A model generated the notes under the pieces. It was given only the letters and a program-made list of their open reading frames with translations, searched no databases and was not told the origin of the DNA. From Saccoglossus kowalevskii (taxonomy: Eukaryota > Hemichordata > Enteropneusta > Harrimaniidae): DNA of 16,618 bases. Shown here piece by piece: positions 1 to 12,300 of the stretch (position 1 is its first letter; each line of letters opens with the position of its first letter). The DNA is taken from positions 184,255 through 200,872 of the forward strand of contig NW_003115458.1 in the NCBI RefSeq assembly GCF_000003605.2, written 5' to 3'. The position numbers and the translations under genes were made by a program.

Positions 1-201
1 ATGGTTTGGACTCTACAGTAATTGAAAGATATAAAGCACAATGCGAAATATTATTCAATGAAACAGGTTGGTTATACAGTAAATTGTGTTACCTGGCATT
101 TTGTCTGCAGGTTTTTTCCCCCAAAGTTATTGGGATATAGTCGATATGTTAAAGTACTTGTTTAGGTTAAAGACGAAAATTAACGTTTCACCTTTTTGCA
201 G
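1..201 (+). other. Intron 3' part preceding unit A C8b exon
   Basis: No exon is recognised here. The missing C8a half of unit A should lie further upstream. A second acceptor-like site (pyrimidines then CAG) ends at 110, but what follows shows no domain similarity. The used acceptor is the TTTTTGCAG ending at 201. Confidence 0.6.
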
Positions 202-378
202 GGCCATTTTATGGGTGTCATAACAGCAGTGATCCAGTGAGTTACTACGATAACTGTGTTTATGATATGTGTGCTTTCCCCGGCGACGAGAGTTTATGTG
301 ATACACTTGAATCTTATGCTAGAACCTGTGTCGAGAATGGAGGTGAATTATTGCCCTGGAGAAGGCCAGACTTCTGTC
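202..378 (+). CDS. Exon 1: C8 domain, C-terminal half (unit A)
   Basis: Phase 1-1, 177 bases, between TTTTTGCAG and GTAAGT. It encodes [18 protein letters not shown] and [10 protein letters not shown], the second half of a C8 domain (six cysteines here). C8 packs on VWD and TIL in D assemblies. The length equals the unit B homologue and is one codon short of C and D. The opening GPFxxCHxS resembles unit D more than B or C. Its C8a partner exon is outside the window. Confidence 0.92.
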
Positions 379-3300
379 GTAAGTATTATATAACTACACG
401 TCTTGTAGTGCTGCATGGGACCATTATGTATACTCAGTTCAATTTAATTTACTTCAATCATTCAATTCGCAGCCCTCAGTTGTCCGGAAGGAGCAGTTTA
501 TAAAATGCTAACAAGTGCCTGCCCAAATACGTGCGTGAACCCGACGGCGAGCAATCAGTGTATGGAGAATGAGGTAGAAGGGTGTGAATGTGAAGATGGC
601 AAGTTATTTGATGGTGAGAAGTGTGTGTCACCGCGGGACTGTGGATGCAGATATGCTGGTAAAATATATAAAGTAAGATATACTTGTTTATAAAAAACAA
701 TATATTCAATTCCATTAAAATTCGGTGTTGTGCCATATCTATATTGCTGTCATTTAAGGATGGGTGATTGATGGATTATATCAGTATTTATAAAGTAATA
801 TATTTTTGTACCTGCAGCGAGAAAGTACATTTGTACGCAGAGGATGCAGTCATATTTGTGAATGTACAATTGATGGAGAAACCAAGTGTACTACATTAGA
901 ATGTGACGTCAATGCATACTGTGATATAGATCTCAATAGTGATTATGGATGTCGCTGTTTTCAGGGATTTGAAGGGGATGGAGTACATGATTGCCAACAA
1001 AGTAAGTTAAAGTAAATCTTTAATATACCAAGCAAGTGCCCTCCGGCAAATAAGTGTTTCTGTGACGTAACTGATGTATAAATACACTGTTCCAAGCGTC
1101 GATATTAATATGTGGTTGTCAAATAACATTATGATTTTTTTAGATTTGATAGATATACGCACATGCACTGAGTTGTTTGTGGTTATTCCTTTCAGAAATA
1201 TACATCATGTTGACGTCATAGGACGCTACGTCACTAGACAGCGCGAATTGTCGAAATTGTGTCGCATAAGGTCAGGTGCCTGACATGCTTGCTTTTCGCC
1301 AACCACGTGTTGCATTATGTACATTGCTTGCTTATACGTAGTTTACGTGTTATATCTAATATTTCATCTGTCGTTCTTGTTCTACGTATGTTGGAATCCA
1401 AGTATGTTACCTCATGTAATTTATTCGAAAGTATGAATTTTATCCATAATCTCGAGTTTAATGTTAACGCTAAAGTTCGTATAGCCGCGCCTGTCTTGCG
1501 CCATGTATTACAATAGTAAGCACGCGCAGCATACCCATGTTTATTTATTAACGAGATTTGTGATATGTATGTCTGTTTGTCTTAGCTGATGGAGTTTGTA
1601 AATTGTACGGTGATCCACATTATATTACCTTCGATGGACAAGCATACGATTTCCAAGGTATTTGCAAGTATACTTTGATGAAAACCTGTTATGATATGCT
1701 GAATCAAACCGAAATTGAGATCATTGTTGATAATTACAAGATACACCAACAAGATAGTGTGTCATGGACAAGAGGGGTCATCATCTATGTGTATAATACG
1801 GTATGTGTCAAATAAGACTTTATTTTATAATTTCACTAAATTAACCCTAGCACACCGCACCATCACTACATCAAACATACACGTGTTCATTGACTGTAAT
1901 GTTTATTGTTTTCTTTTTTTTTTCTTTTTTTACCATACTCTTTTTTTTATTCATTATGCAAAAAATTACAAATTACAGACAAAACAACAATAAAAGAAAA
2001 CAGAAAAACATTTACAGATCATAATATTCAATAAAAATTATTGTTTTCTTAACATAAATTTTCTTAACATAAATTATTATTATATCGAACGATTTAGTGT
2101 CAGTATTTAATATTCCGGGTCTGTATTAAATCCACCACCTTACAATATGCTGTATTTAACCATGATTCACGTATATTACCTTTACATGTATATCTCGACC
2201 AGTCAAACGAATCTTACCACTTATACATTACTTCAATACTCATTTATTGAATTACATTTAAGGTTTTTGAATTGATGCAAGGCGATGTGTCAGTCAACGG
2301 TTCCAATGTGTGGCTACCTTATGAAAGTGACTTAGTGAATATTGTATACATTGGCCGATACGTGGTGAGTGAAATTATTCAGTGTGAGAGTTTGCCGTGT
2401 AAGTCATGCGAGACAAATTCAGGCTGCAAGGAGCATATGATAAAAGATTATTTAATTCGACATATTTTGTTAAATGCAATGAAATATTTGTCACATCATT
2501 GACAACAACAGTATTTTCTTATTCCAGCAATTGTTAACAGACTTCGGCGTGAGTGTCACATGGGACACAGTGCAAGCAGCATTTGTAAATGTGCCTTCTT
2601 CATATCATAATTTAACATGTGGCCTATGTGGAAATTTTGATGGTGACCATAGCAACGATTTCATGGATCCTGATAGTAAACTTGTACGTATATTTGACTC
2701 ATTCATGCATGTGTTGTGCTTTGTGTAAATATATTTATTTACAAAAAACAAACATGAATGTTCCAAACACACCTATCCCATATAATTAAACAATGCTACA
2801 TATCACATATCTCGTATCTTATCTTTAATAATGTGGAATATAGAGATGGGTACAAAAAAATTGTTTGCACTGCCTTGTTAAATATCAAAAAAATGCTTTT
2901 AAGCTGTTCTCAGAGGATTCAATATGCAATGCTTTCCTTCTCCCGAAATGTTAATACAACTAATTCTTATTATTAATATTTCTAGGAGAACGTAAACCAG
3001 ACGTGTGCGACGCACTAACAAACAGTATTTGTGATTAATGATACCGCAGCTAGTGTTAACAGAATGCCAACCTAAATATAATAACCATAGACTTGTACCC
3101 GTGGTGCATGATCGGTTGTAATGATTCAATCCCCGTAAATTATAAAGACCGAGGCATTTAGGAAATTAATAAGGGGCCGAACGTGATCATGTAGGATACT
3201 ACACTTGCAATCTATGCAAGTTAGCAATGCACGTTGGTGGTATTTGTTTCGTTGAGGGTGTTCATTTGATGCCGTGTATTGTTGCATATCTCTTGTTGCA

Positions 3301-6300
3301 TGAATGTTGTTGTTATCCATCTTTCATGTAATAACATATCTTTACTCATGTTTGTGACATACTATAACATATATGTATTGAAATACAACATAACATATTC
3401 TAATACAACATAACTGAATATTTCCCATATTTTCCATGTTTAATGTTGGTGTGAGCATAAATCACTCATAGTATTTTAACTACTGTCATACGTTTCTAGT
3501 CGATTATATATTTTCACGGTTTCTTTGTTATATTGTGTGTGATTTTCAGATGGTCAGCATGTTTCGTGGATTATTTTAACGATTTTGTAATATTGTTGTG
3601 ATATTATTATATGTTTTGTAGGCCGATGAAATGTTACTGGGTATACCATGCACTGAACATTTATATGTAATATATGTTGATCGTCAATTGCATGTTTGTG
3701 TCGAAAACATTATTTGCCACTCTTCATTATACATCAATACTCACTGGATAATATAAACACACTTATGTGTGTTTTTGCATCTCCTAATAATGTGCCTGTA
3801 AGGTAATTGTGTGCTCCAGAGGTGAAATAAACGCTTACTCTGGCTACCTTATGTATAATTGTGGGTCCTAAAATAACAAAAATACCTATTGATAGAGTAA
3901 GTTAAATAAATACGAAGAAGTAAGTTAACTGATGAGAGCACTGTTTTTCGCCATATAACTCTAGCTAACGGATGGGACAGATTTCGGCAATAGTTGGCTG
4001 TACGACAGTGATACATGTAACATACCTGCTGAAGTTGTTGATCCATGCATGAACAGAACTGAAGAGGAGACTGCATTGATTTTTGATGCTTGCGCTATCA
4101 TAACAGACTCTCAAGGTATTGAAAACATCTTCACTACATGGTTAATAGGTCGGTAAATATGCATAAGAGATGTTGTAATGTTCCTACCGTGTGTTCAAAT
4201 TAAGCGGATAAAATTGGCTTCAAACCATACGATCAAACTTAAATATCTTTAATTCATGCTTCTGAATAAAATCGTATTCTCCATAACTGTGTATACATCT
4301 GTAATGTTCTCAAAACATATATAGCATATTAATGTAAAAAAATATTTAGAATATTTTAGAAAATAACAAGTTACATTGGATCTCGTTGGGTTATTAAAAG
4401 GGAACCTCTCAATCCCATGGATTGCACCAAAGAATCATGGGACACTATTGCTTATGTTGTTTACAATGTTAATCTATCTTTTGTTATCCATTGTTATTTT
4501 AATCCAGAAAGTAAATTTGTTGTGAGATTAGGCTTAACTGGAAGGTGCCCCTTTATGTTTTTCTGGTTTTATTGTAGTGTAATCAATTTAAAAATCAAAT
4601 ATTGTAAATTTAGGTTCTCCATAGCAAGAAAAACGAACGCGGAAGATTAATTTCGCGAAATAAGGCAGTGTGGTGGACAAATATTTAAATGTTAAATATC
4701 ATAAATCCGTCTATAATTAATTCAATGATATTTTGTCCAACAAATTTAGAGAAACGAAAATTCAACTACAATGCTTGTAATTGTTGACACTCACAGTTCG
4801 CGAAGAACCAAAAAACATCTATAAACAATAGTAACCTTTAGTAATTACAATTCAAAAACTATGAAATCGTTATATTTTACAACATTTTATTCGTGGTGTA
4901 TACATAGGTCCGTTCAGGAATTGCTCGGACACAGACTTCACCTTCTTGCAAGACACATGTGAATATGATTATTGTGCAACGTTTCCGGATAACCGTACTG
5001 TCTGCGAGAACATTGAGGTTCTTGTTTACACGTGTATGCAAAGCAACATTGAAGTGTTACCATGGAGATCTGAGACATTCTGTCGTGAGTTACACATTTA
5101 TGTATCGGTTTTCCTTTTCTTCAATCCTGGTACCCACGAAACTGAGACCATATCACTGATATTGCTTTAACATTAAATTGATCATATTGCAATGTTTTAT
5201 TTATAATATCTAGTATAATTCACAGAAGCGTCAGTAATGTCCAATCACGTAATATCTAGCTCATAAATCAGACATCAATATATATTAATATTGAGATACG
5301 TATTGTTTTTTTTAATAATAACTGAAAATACATGCATGAACTGTCTCTGAATACCAACAGCGTTTGAATGTGCTGAAAACAGTGAGTACAGCCTGTGTGC
5401 TAATGAGTGCGAGCCAACCTGTGATAACCCGTTAGTACCTCAGTCATGTCCTGTTATATGTGTGGAAGGCTGTAAATGTTCTGATGGTTATGTTCGCCAA
5501 GGCAGGGAATGCATACCAGCTGGTGACTGTGGGTGTTTTCACGAAGGGATGTACTACATGGTGGGTTTATTTTTAAGTTTTAACACTCAATATACACAAA
5601 CATCAACCTATATTTAAGTACATTGCGAGAGAAATTATGTAATAATGTCAGGTCATTTCATTCAGATAAAGTGAAAGAACTTTAATGTTGAATTGTTGTG
5701 TGCACAGTGTTTAAGACATACAGAAATATTAATTAATAATAGGTTGATATTGTCATGCTAATATTATAACAAACATCATGTGTGTATTTGTAGATTGGAA
5801 CAATGTTGATAAACAACGATTGTACTGAAGCATGTGTATGTACCCGAGATCTTGAGTTTGTGTGTGATACAATGACATGCCATGAACGTGCATTCTGTGC
5901 TATGAACGAGCAAGACAATTATGGATGCCAGTGCCACGAAGGCTTTGAAGGTGATGGGATTGACGAGTGCGAAATGAGTAAGTAGTATTTAATCGCATGG
6001 AAGTCTTTAATAATCATAATAAGAGTGATACTGATTTAGCTGTGCTTGTTGACTATTTACAAAAAAATGGGTAATATCTAATTAGTATCTTGCCGGGAAC
6101 ATTGATTGACCGTAGTTGTAGAGCACGTTTGATAAAATGAATTGTAAATTTTGACTGTGGTATACAAAACGGAGAGTCTGCTGCCGATAATTTGCAAAAA
6201 TGTATACTGTAATGTCAAATATATAAATTGAAGACAATACATATGCACAATTTAGCGGGTGAAATCAAACCATGGACCGTAGTGAAAATTGGGAAGAACC

Positions 6301-9300
6301 CTTGCTCGACGGTTCGATTGACAGTAACATTTATGTGCTGTATAACCAAACATGCTCTATTTTGTAAGTGCAAAACAACCTTTATTTCTGTTAAACTCAG
6401 ATTAATCAAATAATGACGAAATATTATTTGCTCATAAACAAATGTTTTAGTAAAACCAAGGTCTAAGACCAGGGTCTCAAAATTAAAGGAAGGGTTTGGC
6501 TTAGACACAATATGATATTTAACTTTATGTAAATTTTTCTTCTAGGTGATGCAACCTGTAAAGCATATGGTGATCCTCATTACGTCACTTTTGATGGACT
6601 GACATACAGTTTCCAAGGTGACTGTCGGTACACAATGATGAAAACGTGTCGCGACGTACTAAACAATCCAGAAATTGAAATAGTTGTTGAAAATTATCGC
6701 ATGTACGAAGGATTGAAACTTACATGGACTAAGGAAGTTGCTGTCTATGTGTATGGCACCGTGAGTATATTGTTCCAGCGTTGATATTATACTTAATATC
6801 AGAGTTTACTTTTTTTATTTCCCACCCATTCGTGTTATAAATCACTGAATGTTGTTTATTCACTCTGAACATTACTGATTAATACATACTATGGATATAA
6901 TCTGAAACATCAATGGTTTCCAATTGATTCATATTCAGGAGTTCCTATTGAAACAAGGCGGGGGCGTGGTGATGAATGGCACGAATATGACATTACCACT
7001 CACAACAGAACACAACGTAAAAGTCAAAGACACTGGCAGATATGTGGTAAGCTGTGCAGTACATTATGTGCATGTTTTTACTCCGATTTAAAGTGAGAGG
7101 GTCGTCACCTGCGCACGCGAGCGAATTGCGTCACAAGCGATGATAACAATTGTAAACAATGACACGTTTTGGCCATCTGACACATGCACAGTTGACGACT
7201 CCCCCACTTAACCTGCGTGGTCAGACAAGGTGACGTAGTATTTCAATGTGTCAAATACATGACATAACACTTGACTACTTTGCTGTAAGGTTTTTTCTCA
7301 CGTTGTTTTATATTGTAGCGACTGATAACAGATTTTGGTGTGCGCGTAACCTGGGACACTGAAAAAACCGTTTTTGTGAGAGTGTCGAAAGATTATTTCA
7401 ATTCGACGTGTGGTTTGTGCAGCAACTTTGATGGTGATGATACAAATGAGTTTATCGGTACAAATGGCACAGAGGTAGGTAATTTGTCTGTAATACAATT
7501 GCCTCATAATATCACAGTAACATTGGAGGTTATATCATTTAAATACTCGACATTCTAAACTTGATTTGCGATTTATAAAAGCTATATCGCTATCGCTATT
7601 TCTTTGCTTTACACAGCTTAGCACGGAATCCTTTGGAGATAGTTGGTTGTATGGAGAGAAGCCATGTAATGCAACGGAGTATATAGAACCATGTAAGGAT
7701 ATTCCTTTTACTGACTTGATGACGATAATTGATGTCTGCGGTGTGTTATATGACCCATTAGGTAAGTTAAATACTTTTATTTTGCATCTTGCAATATTGT
7801 ATAATTAGCAAGTCAACATTGGTACAAACATATTACAAATTATAGCAATACTAACACGTATGATACATGAAACATACAATTGATTTAATTTTGTGTCTTA
7901 AACAGGACCGTTCAGGAATTGTCTGGATGCAATTGATTATGCAAGTTTGAACGTAACATGTGAATATGACTACTGTGCAACATATCCAGATAATTACACA
8001 GTGTGTGGAAATATTGAGGTCCTTGTGTATTCGTGTATGCAGTTAAACATCGAGGTGTATCCATGGAGAACTGAGACATTCTGTCGTAAGTAGTTACGAA
8101 TACTTCTGTACCTGCAAGTAAGCCAGTCTTACAGTAATGTACCAGTCTTACTGCTTACCATTTTTATAGCCTTTGAATATGGTGAAATCTCATGGTCTGT
8201 TTATGAATGAATATTATTTGCATATTTATATTACTTGTCTATACATTACCCAGTATTGTTGTAAATTAATTGATACTCATCATTCATTCACTTTGCAGCC
8301 TTCGATTGTACCGACAACGCAGAATATAAACTGTGCGTCGATGAGTGTGAGCCAACATGCAGCGATCCAACACCAACAGAACAATGTAACAACCTATGTG
8401 TAGAAGGATGTCAATGCGTTGACGGTTTTGTTCGACGGGGTCGGGAGTGTGTATTAATCGATGAATGTGGCTGTATTGACGATGATGGAGTGTTGTATGA
8501 GGTGAGACAATATTGTTCATATTTGGAGGTTTTTCGCGGCGAATACCAGAGATAACGTGTTGTATTTTGAGAAGCAGTACTATGCGGAGGAAATATCAAT
8601 GTTATCTCCGTTGTCCATCGAGAAGGACGTCAATATCATATGTACAATTGCGCCAACAAAAGAAAATCATGACACAAACCACTAGAAATGAATGAGCAAG
8701 AAAAAAAACATTTAAAATAGAATCGTCTGAGAGCGTTTTATTATAAACAAAGACGCCATACCGCGGAACGCCGAAAACAGGCGAAATATCACGAGTCGGG
8801 AATTTATTTTCATTGTCAATATTGATAATGATCACCTACGTTCCTACAAATTGCCAGTACCGGCTCAGTTGCAATAGTAGGTTTTTATCTCAGGGTTTCG
8901 TTCTGTGGGTCTGTGTTTTTGTTAGATCCCGGGACAAAAAATAATACCTAGTTCAAATATCCGGTGATATTACACCTGCTCAAACAATAGAGGTGGATAT
9001 TTCAGTTACTCGTATGAAAATTGAGGATATGCATTGTAAGAACATATTGTTTCATTTGTACTATGCAACGCCAACGTATACAGAGGTTGTAGGGGAATGT
9101 CAAAGTAACGCCTGTTTATTGTTTCTGCAGCCTGATACGACATTTATTCGTGATGGATGTACTGAAACGTGCACATGTAGTGGCAGTGGTACCCTGGTAT
9201 GTTCCCCCATGGCATGTCATACGCATGCGTACTGTAACAACGAAGACAATGAAAATACGTGTCAGTGCATGGAGGGATATGAAGGCGACGGAATAGAGAG

Positions 9301-12300
9301 CTGTCTTCCGGGTAAATAGATACAACATTCTGCACAATCCGTGAAAGACATTCACCTGTCCAGCTGTCAAATGTCAGAACCGAGTCAACTAATATATATA
9401 TATATAGTAGTTACATATATGGTTACACAAGGATTTAATGTATGACGAATAATTAAAAACAAATAATTACGATACTATAAACGCATTAAAAACATAAAAG
9501 CCACTGAAATTGTCCAAAAAATAAAACTATTGAAATTAAATGCCAGTGAAAATGAATGGTTTTACAGTATGACTGATTGGGGATTTGTTTTCCAAAACCA
9601 CCAAAATTTACTGAAAATGGGTAATATAGCAGTTAGTAAATATGTGCCTTATCACGTTTATATCACGTTTTTTTAGCTCACGGTACCTGTGTGGCTTATG
9701 GTGATCCTCACTACACTACATTTGACGGCATTGTATATGACTTCCAAGGAGATTGTCAGTACACATTAATGAAAAACTGTCAGGATGTCATTGATAGTCC
9801 CCCTATTGAAATAATTGTGGAAAATTACAAAGACGATCCTTCAAGTAGTGTGGCATGGACAAAGGGTGTCATTATAGCTTTGAATAACACGGTAGGTGAT
9901 TTATAAAGTCTGTTCAGTTGTTTAAATACTATCACAATATTTCGAGCAAAGTTCATCCATACGCTTACATATAAATATATAAAATATCATTTTCCCAGGA
10001 GATTAAACTGATGAAAGGAGGCGCAATATTTGTAAATGACTTAAAGGTGAATCTGCCCTTGCATCTTGACATTGGCGTGGACGTCATCTACACAGGCAGA
10101 TACGTGGTAAGTACGATGTTCAAGTATAACTTTGAGCTTTAGTCGATTCGTACATCGCAATACAATGAGTTCGATATCATGTTTGAATTCAGTGATCGCA
10201 GGATATAACTGTCAAGAATTAACAATACATTGCTGGCTGGCTGGATATATGGTTTCCATGTTAGCTGATTTCGTAAATATCTTTATTGAATATTTTAATT
10301 ATTGTCCCAATTCGCAGCGTTTGGTGGCTGATTTTGGTGTGGAGGTCAGCTGGGACACGGTGTCTACGGTGTTTGTAAGCGTGCATGGAAAGTATTATAA
10401 TTCAACCTGTGGTCTGTGTGGAAATTTTGATGGCGATGATACTAATGAATTTATTAGCCCACACGGCGAAACGGTAAGTATGGGAATGTACACAGTGTGC
10501 TATGTTTGTAAGTGAAGTTGTACACAGAATTGTCTAAATCACTAACATATCATAACTCATAATTCACACTGGATGATGCAGTAGTTGCGAAGTCATCATG
10601 GGCTTGTTGGTGATTCCCGGCGATAACTACTCTCACACTTGTCTCGTCTATTCATACATGTGCGTTATTCCTCTGCATCTAACAATGACTGAAAAATATG
10701 GTTTAAAAACCATGGAAACACGTCATGACTATTGTGTGGTAGTATCTATTCAAATTATTCCCTTAACACATCTTGAAAAATGCAGCTGTCAATTCAGGCA
10801 AAGTATAGCCAAGTTCATTCACAGATAGAGGAAATGGCGGAGTTTGGTAACACTTGGGTTGCCAATAGCGACGCTTGTAGCTCAACAGCGTTGGACGTTG
10901 ATCCATGTGAGGGCCTGGAGGTCAAAGATGACGAAATACAAATGTGTAATATTATATCAGATGCAAATGGCGAGTATATGTTTATATATATATTATTAAT
11001 ATAGTCATAGGTAATATTAAATATTAATAGTTTTTAAACTTTCAAAATAGCACTGTAGCATATATCGTGTATGCGTTTTACTTATACATTGACAATATAT
11101 TTTACATTACAGGGCCGTTTGCACAGTGTCACGACAGCCTTAACCCAGCCCGGTACATGGAAACTTGTATTTATGATGCGTGTGGGTCATCCCTTGACGC
11201 ATACGCCGTTTGCTCTGTAATTAGTGTGTATGTACAAAGCTGTCAAGACATCGGTGTTGAACTTCAGGAGTGGAGAAATGAATCATTCTGTCGTAAGTGG
11301 CAATGCACTGTTTTGATTTGCTCAAAAATATTGGATACTTATTCAAACTGATGAATTCCACTTTCCCATGCATTGACACCTGTTTTTGTATTATTTCCGT
11401 TTTAATTCTTATACTATATATTTTGTATTTTAACTTGTTAGCTTTGTCATGTCCCACTGGTAGTGAATACTCAATTTGCAGCAATGCGTGCCCGTCGACT
11501 TGTCTCGGTTATATACCAAGTTGCGTTTCCCAGTGTAGCGAGGGGTGTGAGTGTATGGGCGGAAAAGTGTGGGATTCAGGAAATTGTATTGAACCCGAGG
11601 ACTGCGGTTGCGAAAACATAGGTCAATATTATATGGTTAGTATGACGATTTGTTATAGGCATTAGTTATATGATTAGGCATTGTTTCATTGTATTCGTTG
11701 TCACTAGACGCCGAGAAACTTTACTTGTAGCTTTCATATCTACCCGACAAACTCCATTTAACGAATATATTGTCATTATTATAACGCTTAACTATGGCAT
11801 TTCGCCTATCCCTCAGATTGGTGAAAGATTTACCCTGTCTGGGTGCATCGAGGAGTGTATGTGTACTACTGGCAGTGTTGTTATTTGTGAGGATATTTCA
11901 TGTCACGAAAATGCAACTTGTTCTCTGGTTGATGCAGTGTATGGATGCCATTGTGATATTGGCTACGAGGGAGACGGCAGAAACTGTTCATTAGGTAAAG
12001 TTTGTGATGCAATAATACTCAATACAAAATTCCTATTCAATCCTTTACTGGACTATCTACAGTTTATTTTCTAATTAGTTGGGCTAATTAGTACATGTGT
12101 CCACGCTTGGTGTCTTAAAAACAAATACGTGCGTTTGTTTTTTTGCAGTGATGGGTGCATACGATATTTACATTCTGACAATCTCCTCGATCGGCGTCCA
12201 AATTACTTGGTCTGTGAGAACACAACTTTCTTGGTACATAATACAGTACAGACTGGTGGAGACGGACACTTGGATAAACAGTACTATCATTATGAACACT

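Larger units (their letters stand above)
2684..3964 (+). other. Longest intron (between VWD and C8 of unit B)
   Basis: 1,281 bases with no supported exon. It holds structured sequence: a branched inverted-repeat block at 3180-3235, a 13-base direct repeat at 3382-3394 and 3402-3414, a perfect hairpin at 3755-3774, and a nested inverted repeat at 3799-3851. An acceptor-like TTTCTAG near 2983 leads into nothing homologous to the cassette. Confidence 0.7.

Noticed and set aside
237-503. Translation start near the left edge
   Set aside because: The frame starts with GTG in the middle of a C8 exon and upstream residues continue the domain. It is an internal exon, not a gene start.
2977-3020. TTTCTAG followed by GAGAACGTAAACCAG, resembling an extra small exon
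   Set aside because: No counterpart in units C or D, no suitable downstream donor with the right phase, and VWDc joins C8a directly in phase 0.
3180-3235. tRNA gene
   Set aside because: There is no T arm, no conserved B box, and the 7-base loop lacks the usual T-anticodon-purine arrangement. Kept only as a structural curiosity.
4417-4650. 77-codon plus-strand open frame in the C8 intron of unit B
   Set aside because: No cysteine pattern or homology to cassette exons, and adding it would interrupt a C8 domain that joins cleanly without it.
9116-9370. Minus-strand open frames opposite the unit C EGF exon
   Set aside because: Antisense shadows of exon 17 without recognisable protein features.
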